A stretch of DNA of 64,000 nt from Simmondsia chinensis. Lineage: Eukaryota > Streptophyta > Magnoliopsida > Caryophyllales > Simmondsiaceae. Location: positions 10,873,838 to 10,937,837 of the forward strand of contig JAGTTD010000019.1 of NCBI GenBank assembly GCA_018398585.1, given 5' to 3'. A program made the translations under genes and the position numbers. Below, piece by piece: positions 1-10,636 of this stretch. Each line of letters starts with the position of its first letter. The first letter of the stretch is position 1. Under the pieces are notes generated by a model. That model did not search any database, was not told where the DNA came from, and saw only the letters and a list, made by a program, of their open reading frames with translations.

Positions 1-561
1 TAATGTGCATTCGTTAATTGCCAGGTAGGAGAGCCTATGAACTTTTCCCAATGAAAGAGAAGGACGAAGATGGAGAGAAGGAGAGAAGAGATTGATATCT
101 TGTTGATATTGATGAACTATGCTGAGCAAGAGCATTTTTTTTTTATATCGGTAAAGACCTCCCAATAGCCATATTTCAATTGTCACAAAGTTTAGACATG
201 GCTGCAGTAAATGGAGGGCCAATGTAACTGGAAACAGCTACAGTAAATGGAAGGACAATGCAACGGTAACATGGTAGTAAAGAGGCACGATGATTTTTAA
301 AATACTTAAAGAAAAATAAATATATCCGTTGAGAAAAAGATCACCCACACCCTCACTCTCACCCGAGCACTACACGACACTGCAGGCTGCATGTGGCGTG
401 CGCGTGTGGTCTCCACCATTCTTTCACCCCTAACTTAATTCAAGGAGTTGAATAGAAAACTATATTTAAAGTAGGCCAACCTTCACTCTATTTTCCATGT
501 GGGATAGAGTTATTCATAAGATTCAAGATATATTAGCTTGTATGATTTTTTCCCCCTAACA
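1..561 (-). repeat. Copia-1 3' LTR (left copy, truncated by window start)
   Basis: Matches 15334-15680 over its terminal blocks, including the purine-rich stretch near 50-105 and the block 421-561. Read on the minus strand the LTR starts TGTTAGGGGG at 561. Its far end lies outside the window, so its target duplication cannot be seen. Confidence 0.85.
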
Positions 562-575
562 ATCCCCTACAAAAG
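562..575 (-). other. Copia-1 polypurine tract (PPT)
   Basis: On the minus strand CTTTTGTAGGGGAT directly precedes the LTR start TGTTAGG. This position and purine content fit the primer site for plus-strand DNA synthesis. Confidence 0.7.
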
Positions 576-1164
576 GATACAAGCGAAAGAGAACGAAGAA
601 GGATAGATTGGTCAAAGGGAGTTCAGCTTTTCAGTGTTGATATCTTGCGACTTGGATAGTCAACTAGTGTAACCCAAGTTTAGGACCAATAGCTTGCGAG
701 GTGACTTTCATCTTGAACCTCACAAGGGGTTGTATAGTCTATCACTTGGACACATATCAAACTCCAGATCTCGGCAACTCTTGCGGTTTGGCTCGTTTTA
801 TCGACCATGCACCCTTCCTAGATATTCATTGGTGCTCTAGAAGGCAATTCATAAACCTTCATAGGGAGCGACCACGCTTCCACACCTACATAGGTGGATC
901 CCATCAAGTGTGTGTTACCGCATAGACTACCAAACATATGGCTATGGATCCATTAAAAGCTAAAGCTCAACCTCACCTTGGTAACATATCGACAGTGTCC
1001 ATCAAGTGCAAGCGTTACTTACACCACCAAACATATAGCTATGGACCCGTCTCAGCACTGTCAACATCATATGGAGGGAAAGTAGTAAAATACAGTGCAT
1101 TCCTTGGATTAAACTATAACTTTTCACATGGAACCTGTTAAGTCCAGGTTGGATATATCACAAT
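576..1164 (-). other. Copia-1 3' untranslated zone with a direct repeat
   Basis: Non-coding stretch between RNase H and the PPT. It holds an imperfect direct repeat of about 50 bp with about 100-bp spacing: 902-951 and 1001-1050 share CATCAAGTG and ACCAAACATAT-GCTATGGA blocks. Plus-strand open frames here (701-925, 938-1141) run antisense to the element and resemble no protein I know. In Copia-2 this zone is mostly deleted. Confidence 0.6.
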
Positions 1165-1740
1165 TTATTTATACATAGACTTTAGTCCCATCCCCCTTGA
1201 TGTCTCTACAATCATTTTACTGCAAAGGCCTTTTGTCAACAGATCTGCAAGATTCTTTTCAAACTTTACATAATCCAGTGATATCACTCCGCTTTCTAGA
1301 AGATCCTTCACGATCTTATGCCTAAGACTAATGTGTCTCCTTTTGCCATTGTAAACTTTATTCTTTGCTACAGCGATCGTAGCTTGACTATCACAATGCA
1401 GTGATACTGACGGAGCTGGTAGCCCCCACGATGGCATGTCTCTCAATAAGCTTCTTAGCCATTCGGCTTCATGACCTGCTAACTCAAGAGCAATGAACTC
1501 AGATTCCATAGTAGATGTGGCCGTACATGATTGCTTAGAGGATTTAAGGGGATATAGCACCTCCAGCTAGTGTGAACAAATATACATTAATGGAATTAAT
1601 TTCGTCATTATTAGACACCCAATTGGCATCACAATATCCTTCTAATACAGCGGGAAACTTTCCAAAGTGAAGTCCCTAATACATAGTTCCTTTCAAATAT
1701 TTAAGCAGTCTTTTTAATGCGTTCCAATGCTCTTGATTAC
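1165..1740 (-). pseudogene. Copia-1 RNase H domain and RT C-terminus
   Basis: The minus-strand frame 1165-1560 has the copia RNase H signature: STMESEF (catalytic Glu region), then HCDSQATIAVAKN and the terminal block RHISLRHKIV followed by LADLLTKGL. Upstream sequence to about 1740 contains the first RNase H Asp in a YCDANW-like context, in other frames. RNase H degrades the RNA strand of the RNA-DNA hybrid inside the virus-like particle. A frameshift near 1561 separates the two parts and an in-frame stop follows the RT end at 1803, so the domain is not made as part of an intact polyprotein. It lies downstream of RT in the same strand, as expected for copia. Confidence 0.88.
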
Positions 1741-2700
1741 GATTATGTGTGTATCTGCTGAGTCTACTCACAGCATATGTAATGTCAGGTTCAGTGTAGT
1801 TCATTTAGAACATAACACTACCAATTACTTTGGCATACTTAGATTGACACACAGCAATACTTTTATGTTTGGTTAAATGTATACTTGGATCATAAGGTGT
1901 TCTTACAGAATCAACATTATACATGTCAAACTTTCTAAGTATCTTCTCAATGTAGTGAGACTGGTTCAGGCTTATGCCTTCGGGAGTCTTCACAATCTTA
2001 ACTCCTAAAATTATGTTTGCCTCACCCAGATCTTTTATATCAAATTTAGAGCCTAGAAAGTTTTTAGTTTCATTGACAACATTCAAGTTTGTACCAAATA
2101 TCAGCATATCATCAACATATAGACAAACAATTACACATCCATTTGAAGCAGACTTAAAATATACACAAGAGTCACCATTATTTACACAGAAGTTATTAGC
2201 AATTAGTGTGCTATTAAAATTTCTCTTGCCACTGTTTTGGTACCTGTTTGAGACCGTATAGAGATTTTATAAGTTTATAGATTTTCTTTTTATTACCAGG
2301 GACAACAAAACCCTCGGGTTGTTCGATGTAAATCTCTATGCCTAGGTCACCATTAAGAAATGTTGTTTTAACATCCATTTGATGCACTACTAAATCATTA
2401 ATAGATACAAGGGCAAACAAAGTTCAAATTGTGGCTATTTTAGTAACAAGTGAATAAGTGTTAAAATAGTCAACCCCCTTTTTCTAGGTGTAACCCTTAG
2501 CCACTAACCTTTCCTTAAATTTATCATTGTCCCATCAGCCTTTATTTTTCTTCTAAAGACGCACTTACAACCTATTGGTTTACATTCTCTAGGAAGGTTT
2601 ACCAATTCCCATGTGTGATTTTTTAGAATTGATTCTAGTTCGCTATGAATAGCCTCTTTCCAAAAGGTTGAGTCGACCTATCTCACAGCCTCTTCATAGG
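1741..2700 (-). pseudogene. Copia-1 reverse transcriptase (RVT_2 type)
   Basis: Two minus-strand blocks. The first, 2214-2420, has HQMDVKTTFLNGDL and the YIEQPEGFVVPG and LIKSLYGLKQ motifs. The second, 1805-2107, has KDLGEANIILGVKI and the IEKILRKFDM block. The YVDD catalytic box is encoded at about 2105-2119. The domain copies element RNA into DNA. Stops and shifts near 2110-2215, 2421 and 2500-2600 break the frame. Copia-2 carries the same domain at 18240-19060 with different lesions, so these breaks arose independently. Confidence 0.9.
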
Positions 2701-3292
2701 TTTTGGGGTCTTGTTCTAACATATCAACACTTATAATTTCTTTATTTATGAAGTTAACTTCTGTTAAGAAAGTAGTAACAAATTTGAGTATGAGGTTAGC
2801 TTCTTTCCCAGCTCTTTTACTTCTTCGAATTTCAGGAGTGCCTATATCACTAGTATGATCATGGTTATCAGTCACCACGTGAGAAGGCAGATTAATAAGT
2901 TGTGCATCATTAGGTTTCAATGGAAATATATGTTCAAAGAATTCAGCATCTCTAGATTCACCAATACTACCACATGCATATGAATTATTTGATCCCTTGA
3001 TTAGAAATCGATAAGCAACACTATGATAAGCATATCCAATAAAAATAAAATCAACAGTCTTAGGTCCAGTTTTACTTCGTTTAAAGTCTGGTAATCCAAC
3101 CTCGGCTATACACCCTCACACTTTCCAGTATGTTAGATTAGACATATGACCTTTCCACATTTCGTATGGGGTTTTATCTAGCTTTTTATGAGGAACCCTA
3201 TTTAATACAAGACAAGTAGATAATATCGCCTCCCTCCATATGTTATCAGGCAGTGAAGTTGGGTCATATTCTCCCACTCTATCGGACCTAAC
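2701..3292 (-). pseudogene. Copia-1 integrase C-terminal part and pol linker
   Basis: The frame 2678-2920 carries the acidic linker between integrase and RT (ending DPKTYEEAVR, just before RT). Sequence 2920-3290 encodes, with breaks, the integrase C-terminal block with RDAEFFEHIFPLKPNDAQ-like and HKKLDKTPYEMWKG-like words. The reading stops abruptly at 3292, where Athila-1 begins; the rest resumes at 13357. The homologous part of Copia-2 at 19125-19700 shows the same order. Confidence 0.82.
3216..3292. repeat. 77-bp duplication of Copia-1 sequence, left flank of Athila-1
   Basis: Aligns base for base with 13358-13434 on the other side of Athila-1, with five differences, all transitions. Ty3/gypsy insertions normally duplicate about 5 bp. 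Both copies share a 133-bp deletion relative to Copia-2 (19766-19898), so both come from the same Copia-1 allele. Confidence 0.85.
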
Positions 3293-3503
3293 AAATGCAT
3301 CTTAGATGTATGCATCTTTTAATTGTTATTTTAATTATTTTGCACCTATTTAATTATAGTTCTACACTCATTTTGGCAATTTTTATGTTTAACAGGTTTG
3401 AAATTAAAGTTCCGAAAATTGTCAAATCTGGTACAAATAAGACAAATTCGATGCGTAAATAATTAAATCAAGTCAATCGAGCTTCGGGACATGAACTTAT
3501 AAC

Positions 3504-3775
3504 TTGAGCCCGACCCGTATCGGGCCCAACACGCAGCACCGACCCGCACCAGCCCAGCCCAACAACCCCGATACACCAGGCCTAACACCGACATCATCAA
3601 CCTCCGGCCCAACTCTAGCCCATAACGACCACCAGCAGCCGCACCTCCATCTTCATTCTCTGGCCCAACAGCAACGCAGGCCCTGGTCACCAGTAGCCCA
3701 TCACCGTCCACCTCCAACTCGTCAACACCAAGCCCACCAACCGAGGCCCAACGCCCAGACCATGGCCCTGATCCG
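3504..3775. promoter_or_regulatory. Cluster of RGCCCA (site II-like) motifs in Athila-1 5' LTR
   Basis: I count about nine RGCCCA words in 250 bp (four GGCCCA, five AGCCCA) just upstream of the TATA box. On the other strand these read TGGGCY, the plant site II element recognised by TCP factors in promoters of translation and cell-cycle genes. The 3' LTR keeps about ten at 12092-12350. A regulatory role is inference. Confidence 0.5.
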
Positions 3776-3815
3776 GTAGGGCACAAATAAGACACAGGGT
3801 CGATTTCTGTGAGAA

Positions 3816-3822
3816 TATAAAG
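3816..3822 (+). promoter_or_regulatory. Athila-1 5' LTR TATA box
   Basis: TATAAAG in an otherwise GC-rich upstream context, at the same place as TATAAAG 12410-12416 in the 3' LTR. It would start element transcription some 25-30 bp downstream. Confidence 0.65.
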
Positions 3823-4300
3823 TTCGATTTTGGGATTGTTCTCTTGGTCTCGATTTTTGGGGTGTTGATAAACGACGCCCTTACTTCTCTCTCTCCTCTT
3901 AGCTCTTTCTCTCTCTTTCAGATTTTTATTTTTCTTTATTTTTCATTAAATTGGAATGAGAGCGAAATTAGCGTGGAGACCGACAAGAGTTCGTTCAACT
4001 TCTTCTTCACCGAGTCATCCTTGATGGAGAGCTAACTTGCTTTATGGGGCTAGATAAAATCTTGGCCTTTATATTTGTTTACTTTTAATTTGGGTTAATT
4101 TAATTGTTTACATGAATTGTTTGGTTGAGATAAATACTTTGAAGTATTATATTTTTATTGTTTATTCAATTGATATGATTATTGAATTTGTAACCTTTAA
4201 TTGTCGATATTGATATTTATAAATTAATTCTTTGTGCTTGTAGCCTTAGGATTAATTAATCAAGCAATAATATTAACCGAATTGTTAATTAAAGCCTATC

Positions 4301-4412
4301 TTTCCTATGCTTTAGTTAGATAGGATCAATACGTAATAATTAACAATACGTTAGATATAGCTTATTTTCCTTATGCTTTAGTTAGATAGGATCAATACGC
4401 AATACTAACAAC
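4301..4412. repeat. Two-copy direct repeat inside Athila-1 5' LTR
   Basis: About 48 bp repeated with a 65-bp period (4301-4350 and 4365-4412), sharing TATGCTTTAGTTAGATAGG and ATCAATACG. The same pair is present in the 3' LTR near 12893-13003, so it predates insertion. Confidence 0.75.
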
Positions 4413-4768
4413 ATTATCCTAGTAGGTTGAAGCTTGTAGCCTAAACCACTACCCATGTGACAATCAATAATCTCAATTTAAGAGTTAATGCAAAAATAAT
4501 TGGTTAATGATAGATTCGAAACCCTAGGCTCCAATTTAATACACATTCCCGATTAGTAGTAGATTACTTTAGTTTAATTGTCTTTTTCTAGATTAATTAA
4601 CACAATGATATCACTTTTCCTTAAATCAATTTAGGTCATAAATTAAATTCACGCGCTCTTAGTCCCTGTGGTTCTACACCCTCTCGCCCTACACTTCAAT
4701 TTAGGTGTGTTTAATATATAGGATTTTATATTAAATTTTGATAGACGTAGAAAAATACATCAAGATTT

Positions 4769-4786
4769 TGGCGTCGTTGCCGAGGA
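4769..4786 (+). other. Athila-1 primer binding site, tRNA-Asp type
   Basis: TGGCGTCGTTGCCGAGGA, six bases after the LTR end, matches the complement of the plant tRNA-Asp(GUC) 3' end at 16 of 18 positions. Initiates minus-strand DNA synthesis. Confidence 0.85.
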
Positions 4787-5144
4787 TTAGGCAACGCTCG
4801 TGATTTTATTTTTGTAATTTTCTCTGATTTTTAACTTTCTATTTCTTCTTTAATTTTAAATTAATTTATTTTATTTTTCAACATAGGATTTGAAATCTTA
4901 ATTTGATTCTTAATTTAGGGTTTTTAATTTTTAATTCTCTTTAATTGTTATTGTCTCTTTTCTAAAAAAAATAAAAAAAAAATTTATTTTCTTTTTATTA
5001 GCATTATTGTTCTTGTGATTTTCTTGCATAAGTAGATTTTAGGGTATCTTGTTATTTGTCTTTTTTTTTAGTATTTATTTTGTCTGTTTTATTTGTTTTG
5101 CTTATTTATTTTTTAATTTACTTGCTTCGTGTGGTTAATTATTC
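4787..5144 (+). other. Athila-1 5' leader
   Basis: AT- and T-rich untranslated stretch between PBS and gag. No gene or further motif seen. Confidence 0.6.
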
Positions 5145-6926
5145 ATGCATGGTCATCGCTCTTTGTCTCTTGACCTTACCATATTCGACCCTGAAATTGA
5201 AAGAACTTTAAGAGACCTTAGAGCCCAACACCGAGCAAAATCCGCTAGTGCTAACTCTGATTTAGTAATGGCTGACGAACAACAACCACGTGCGCTTACG
5301 AAGCATTTTACTTCCACTACGTACGCCTCACCGTCTTGCATTAGGTTGCCACCCGTAGCCCATCAGTTCGAGCTTAAGCTACATACTATACAAATGCTTC
5401 CTTCATTCCACGGCTTAAGCAATGAGAATCCGTACACACACTTGGACAGTTTCATGAAGGTTTGCTCAACCTTCAGGATTCCTAACATTAGTGATGACGC
5501 CATCTGACTTCGCCTCTTTCCTTTCCCTTTAAAGGAAAAGGTTGAGTATTGGTTAGGTACCTTACCTAGTGGGACGATTAGTACTTGCACTCAAATGCAA
5601 CAGGAATTTCTTAAGAAATTCTATCCCATTAGTAAGACTAACACTGCTAGGAGAGCCATTAACGCCTTCGCCCAACTCCCTACTGAGGAGTTTCGCGAGA
5701 GTTGGGATAGGTTTAGGGAACTCTTACGAGCTTGTCCACGTCATGCTATCCCTAAATGGCAACTAGTCCAAAATTTCTATTATGGAATAAATGAGAAGGG
5801 TCAACAAACTGTTGATGCCTCATGCGGTGGTTAATTCCTCTGGAAGAATGAGGATGAGGCGTGGGAATTGTTCGAACTTTTGCATGAGAATTCACAACAA
5901 TCTGCCGCACATGCACGTCTTAATGCTACTAGGTTAAATAGAGAAGTAAATGAGATTGCTCACACCTCCATCATAGATAAGAAAGTAGACTCTCTTGCTT
6001 CTTCTGTGGAGCAGCTTACTTCCTTATTTAAGATGACATTGACTACCCCTCCTGTACCTCATGTGTCTCATGTTTCAAATGTGCATAGTATTTGCTCTTC
6101 ATGCTCTTGTGTCTCTCATTCTACACATGACTGCCCCTCTGCTTCACCTTATATGGAGTGGTCGGAGGAACAAGTCAATGCAGCCCAAGGATTCTCACGA
6201 AATGACCCACACTCTAACATGTACAATCCGGGCTGGAGAAACCATCCTAACTTCTTCTGGAGGCAAGGAGGAGAAGGACAATTTATGCCACAACAACAGA
6301 ACCCGCGACCTTAACAATCTGGTATGCCCCGGCCTGTCGGTTTTCAACCGCAAGGGTATGCTTCTAACCACTCTCAACCTCCTAATTTGAGCTCTAATTC
6401 AAATTTTGAAGAGAACGTTTTGAGTGCGCTGAAAGGTTTAGAAGTTAATTCCCAACTCCTCCACTCCCATAAACAATCGATTTCAAAGCTAGAAACCCAA
6501 ATAGGTCAACTAGCTAACACTCTGAGTAGGAGAGATGAGGGAAGACTCCCTAGCTAGGCTGTAGAGAACCCTAGGAACTATGTAAGACAAGACAACTATC
6601 CTTCCCAGCAAGAACAAGCAAAATCCATTACAGTATTGAGAAATGGGAAGGAGGTTGACAATGGGGTGAGTGCTGAAAGTGAAGTATCCATGAGTGGTGA
6701 GGAAGAAGAGAAGAGCAAGGAGAGAGAAAAAGAGACCGATGAGGTCATGCACCCTGCTCCCACTCCTAAAGCCTCTGATCTTCCTTCCTCATATGCACCT
6801 AGAGTACCTTTCCCCCAAGCTGTAGTTGCACCACATCCAAATGGGAAGGACAAGAAGTGGGAAGACATTTTGGAGACGTTTAGGCAAGTAAAGATAAACA
6901 TTCCCCTTCTTGATGCAATTAAATAG
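5145..6926 (+). pseudogene. Athila-1 gag
   Basis: One reading frame (phase of 5145) runs the length of gag but is cut by stops at 5505, 5832, 6312, 6555 and 6924. The start ATG at 5145 opens a basic N-terminal stretch. The capsid core follows with words such as MLPSFHGLSNENPYTHLDSF and FLKKFYPISK. A CX2CX4HX4C zinc knuckle (Cys76, Cys79, His84, Cys89 of the segment starting at 5868; 6093-6134) then binds RNA. Next come a LETQIGQLANTL block and an acidic, Lys/Glu-rich tail at 6636-6800. Gag builds the virus-like particle in the cytoplasm. All five lesions are point-type stops in a preserved frame, which points to slow decay after insertion. Confidence 0.9.
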
Positions 6927-7001
6927 ATCCCGGCCTATGCGAAGTTTATCAAGGACCTTCTACACCAAAAGAGGCGATCTGGAGCACATCTGCCTAAAAA
7001 A

Positions 7002-7631
7002 GTGTTTTTAGCCGAGCAAGTGAACTCTATTATGAAGTGCGACACTCCAATTAAGTACAAAGACCCTGGTGTCCCCACCATCTCTTGTTCACTTGGAGAC
7101 TACTCGATCGATAAAGCCTTACTAGACTTAGGAGCGAGTGTCAACATTATTCCTTACTCGGTTTATGAGAAGTTAGGCCTGGGAGAGTTGCAACCCACCA
7201 CGGTGACCATGCAATTAGCAGATAAATCAACTAGGATTCCTCGTGGTGAGCTGATTAACGTGTTAGTGAGAGTAGACAAAGCCTTGTTTCCTGCTGATTT
7301 CCTCGTGCTTGATATGGAACCTTATAGTCATTTGAAAAACCATGTCCCTGTCATTCTAGGTTGGCCTTTCTTAGCAACGGCCAATGCTACCATCAATTAT
7401 AGATCTGGGGTAATGGATGTTAGCTTTGCCAATATGACTATTAGGTTGAATATTTTTAAGGCTTCGTTGTCACCCACTAGTGAGGATGAGTCGCAGTGTT
7501 TCTGGGTGGATATTATTGATGATTTGGTGGACCAAACACTCCCTTCTATCCTAGTTAGTGATTCTCTTGAGCGAGCACTAGTATACGATTGTTCTGATGA
7601 TTTGAGATTGAAACTGACATTAGAGAGATGA
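7002..7631 (+). pseudogene. Athila-1 protease
   Basis: Open frame of 209 codons containing the retropepsin fold: active-site Asp in DLGAS (residue 42, about 7125), then LADKSTRIPRGE and the C-terminal VILGWPFLATANA hydrophobic block. Athila proteases often read DLGA rather than DTGA, so the site looks intact. The protease matures the Gag-Pol polyprotein. It continues gag in the same frame after a stop at 6924, and ends with a TGA at 7629 where the frame shifts to that of the downstream pol. Confidence 0.88.
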
Positions 7632-8660
7632 ATGATTGGCTTGAGTTGTGTGCCCCTTTAGAGACTTGTCATTGGTTGTCGAAAGTAGAAGCTTTAGCTA
7701 CTCTTTCGAATTCCCTTGCCTTGCCTTCCATAGTTTCACCAACCAAACTTGAACTTAAGTCGTTGCCATCTACTCTTAAGTATGCTTTCTTAGGACCCGA
7801 TGAGACTTTACCTGTGATTATCTCCTCTCAGTTGTCTAGGGAACAGGAGGATGCATTGATGATAGTGCTTAGTGATCATAAGAGTGTGATTGGGTGGTCT
7901 GTGACTGATTTGAAGGGTATAGACCCTTCCATTTGTATGCATAGGATTTTTCTTGATGAGAATGCTAGCCCCTCTAGATAGATGCAAAGGAGATTGAAGC
8001 TTAACATGAAGGAAGTGGTAAAGAAAGAGATTGTGAAGTTGCTTGATGCGGGTATCATTTACCCAATTTCTGATAGTAGATGGGTTCGCCCTATTCAGGT
8101 AGTCCCAAAGAAGTCAGGCGTTACTGTGGTTAGGAGAAGTGATGGAGAGTTAGTGCCTACTAGAGAGACCACGGGCTGGAGCGTTTGTATTGACTATAGG
8201 AAGCTTAACTCTACCACTAGGAAGGACCATTTTCCTCTACCATTCATTAACCAGATTTTGGAGAAGTTAGCTAGTCAGAGCTTTTACTGTTTTCTTGATG
8301 GATATTCAGGATATAACCAGGTAGCAGTCTACCTAGAGGATCAGGTGCCCCTTTGGCACATTTGCCTACCGTAGGATGCCATTCGGTTTATGTAATGCGC
8401 CCGCTACATTCCAGAGATGCATGATGTCTATCTTCTCTGACATGGTAGACAGATTTCTTGAGGTTTTCATGGATGATTTCTCTGTTTTTGGACCTTCGTT
8501 TGATGAATGCTTGCAGAATTTAAGGCTTGTGCTAAACAGATGTGAAGAGACCAATCATGTTTTGAGTTGGGAAAAGAGTCACTTTATGGTTCATGAGGGG
8601 ATAGTATTGGGTCACGTCCAAGAAGGGTATTGAGGTTGATAAGGCTAAGGTAGATCTGAT
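7628..8660 (+). pseudogene. Athila-1 reverse transcriptase
   Basis: A linker (7628-7981) ends in a TAG, then RT runs 7982-8374 (VCIDYRKLNSTTRKDHFPLP, then QSFYCFLDGYSGYNQ with the first catalytic Asp) and 8376-8633 (MPFGLCNAPATFQ, then FMDDFSVFG with the paired catalytic Asps). About 20 bp are missing near 8346, between the GYNQ and MPFG blocks, which shifts the frame. Another shift sits near 8617. The residues needed for catalysis are present, but no intact polypeptide can be made. Confidence 0.92.
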
Positions 8661-8685
8661 TGCAAACTTACCTCCTCCCTCAAAC

Positions 8686-9245
8686 GTGAAGCAAGTTAGA
8701 TCCTTTCTAGGTCATGCAGGTTTCTATAGGAGATTTATTAAGGACTTTGGAAAACTAGCAAGACCACTAACTAGCATGCTTGCTAAGGAGACATCATTTG
8801 AGTTTGATGAGTCTTTCTTAGAAGCTTTTCAAAAACTACGGTCATCACTTGTTTCGGCCCCCATTATGCAGCCCCCAGATTACTCTCTTCCTTTTGAAAT
8901 TATGTGTGACGCTTCTGATTTTGCTATAGGTGTTGTCCTAGGTCAAAGAGTAAAGTGCCTCATGTTATTTACTATGCCAGTAAAACTCTTAATGATTCAC
9001 AACGCCATTACACCACTACTGAAAAGGAGTTGCTAGCTGTCGTGTTTGCTCTAGACAAGTTTCGTTCTTATCTTTTGAGGTCAAAAGTCATTATCTATTC
9101 TGACCATGCTGCATTGAAATATTTGCTCTCAAAGAAAGAAATGAAACCTAGGTTCATTAGATGGATTCTTCTACTTCAAGAGTTTGACATTGAGATTAGA
9201 GATAAGAAAGGTGCAGAGAACGTGGTAGCTGACCATCTCTCTAGG
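8686..9245 (+). pseudogene. Athila-1 RNase H and RT connection
   Basis: 8686-9036 carries RSFLGHAGFYRRFIKDF and the first RNase H Asp in [11 protein letters not shown] frameshift near 8950 moves to the frame of 8955-9788, which holds the Glu in TEKELLAVV, the next Asp in [10 protein letters not shown] and the last in VVADHLSRI. This is the single, retroviral-type gypsy RNase H; the extra archaeal-type domain found in Tat elements is absent, consistent with Athila. Confidence 0.9.
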
Positions 9246-10636
9246 ATTTTCTTTGAGCATCATGATCCATCTATTTCAATGCATGACTCTTTTCCTGATG
9301 AGCAAGTTTTTATTGTCTCCCATTCACGTGGCCATTGGTTTGCAGTTATTGTTAACTTCCTCGCTACAGGTGCGATTCCATCTACTTGGTCTAAGCAAGA
9401 AAATGATAGATTTTGCTCTCAAGTAAAACACTTTTACTGGGATGACCTTGACTTGTTTAAACATTGTGCGGACCAAGTAATTCGTAGATTTGTTCCAGAG
9501 TGTGAGTATCATAGAATTTTATCTTTTTGTCACTCATATGCATGTGGACGACACTTTATAGGTCGTAGGACTGCTGCAACAGTCCTACAGTGTGGTTTTT
9601 ATTGGCCTACTCTGTTCAAGGATGCTCACAAGTTTTGTTTTGCATGTGAGCGTTGTCAGCGCACAGGCGTAATGACGTGTCGAGACATGATGCCTTTGAA
9701 CCCCATTTTAATTGTGAAAATATTTGATGTTTGGGGTATTGACTTTATGAGACCATTTCCCCTTTTGGGTTTGTTTACATACTTTTAGGGGTCGACTATG
9801 TGTCTAAATGGGTTGAGGCTATACCTACTAGGACTAATGACCACAAAGTGGTCATGCAATTTGTCAAAGACCACATTTTTAACCGCTTTGGTACCCCTAG
9901 AGCACTCATTAGTGATGGCGGTAGTCATTTCATTCATAAGTCATTTGAGGCACTTCTTAGGAAGTACTCAGTGCATCATAAGATTGCCGCCCCCTATCAT
10001 CCTCAAGCTAGTAGTCAAGTAGAGCTTTCAAATTGTGAGATCAAGTCTATACTTGAGAAAACAGTTTGTCCTGATAGGAAAGATTGGTCCCTTAGGTTGA
10101 ATGATGCTCTTTGGGCATACCGCACCGCCTATAAGATCCCGCTTGGTATGTCACCCTATAGGTTGGTCTTTGGTAAAGCATGTCATTTACCAGTTGAGCT
10201 AGAACACCGTGCTTATTGGGCCACTAGAGCCCTGAATTTTGACTTAGACCAAGCTGGTGCTAACCGAAAGCTTCAATTGAGTGAGCTGGAAGAACTAAGG
10301 AATGAAGTTTATGAGAATGCAAAGATTTATAAAGCTAAAACCAATGCTTTTTATGATAAAAATATTATGAGAAAAACATTTGTTCCTAATCAAAAGGTTT
10401 GGCTTTTTAATTCCAAATTGCGTCTCTTTACTGGTAAGTTAAGGTCTTTGTGGGATGGTCCTTTTGTGGTTAAGCAGGTATACCCCTCGGGTGCTATTGA
10501 GATATACCACCCTAAATATGGTCGTGCGTTCACTGTAAATAGTCAAAGGCTTAAACCTATAGTTGAGTTGGATGGCATTGCTGATGGACAGCTTATTGAA
10601 GTTGTCTCTTTGATGGACATTATGACTGATACTTGA
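9246..10636 (+). pseudogene. Athila-1 integrase
   Basis: The N-terminal HHCC zinc finger is at about 9480-9670 ([10 protein letters not shown]... CFACERCQ). The catalytic core has Asp1 in GIDFM (about 9740), Asp2 in ISDGGSHF (about 9915) and the Glu in QVELSN (about 10020), so the DD(E) triad is complete. The C-terminal part has [19 protein letters not shown] and ends at 10636. One frameshift near 9770 splits the core between 8955-9788 and 9800-10636. The second part is one of the longest clean frames in the window. Integrase joins the cDNA ends to target DNA. Confidence 0.92.

Larger units (their letters stand above)
3293..4762 (+). repeat. Athila-1 5' LTR
   Basis: Aligned with 11886-13356. 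The first bases have decayed from TG to AA; it ends ..ATACATCA. It has a GC-rich upstream block (3504-3780), a TATA box at 3816, a CT-rich leader and an AT-rich end with a 65-bp direct repeat. Length 1470 bp against 1471 bp for the 3' LTR. Confidence 0.93.

Noticed and set aside
701..1141. Plus-strand open frames in the Copia-1 3' zone as a host gene
   Set aside because: They are antisense within the element and lie in a zone holding a direct repeat; no protein family recognised.
3463..3795. Long overlapping frames on both strands in the GC-rich block of the Athila-1 LTR (also 12057-12414)
   Set aside because: They lie in the LTR promoter region, are Pro/Gly-rich on either strand as expected from GC-rich sequence, and sit upstream of the TATA box. 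Not a gene.
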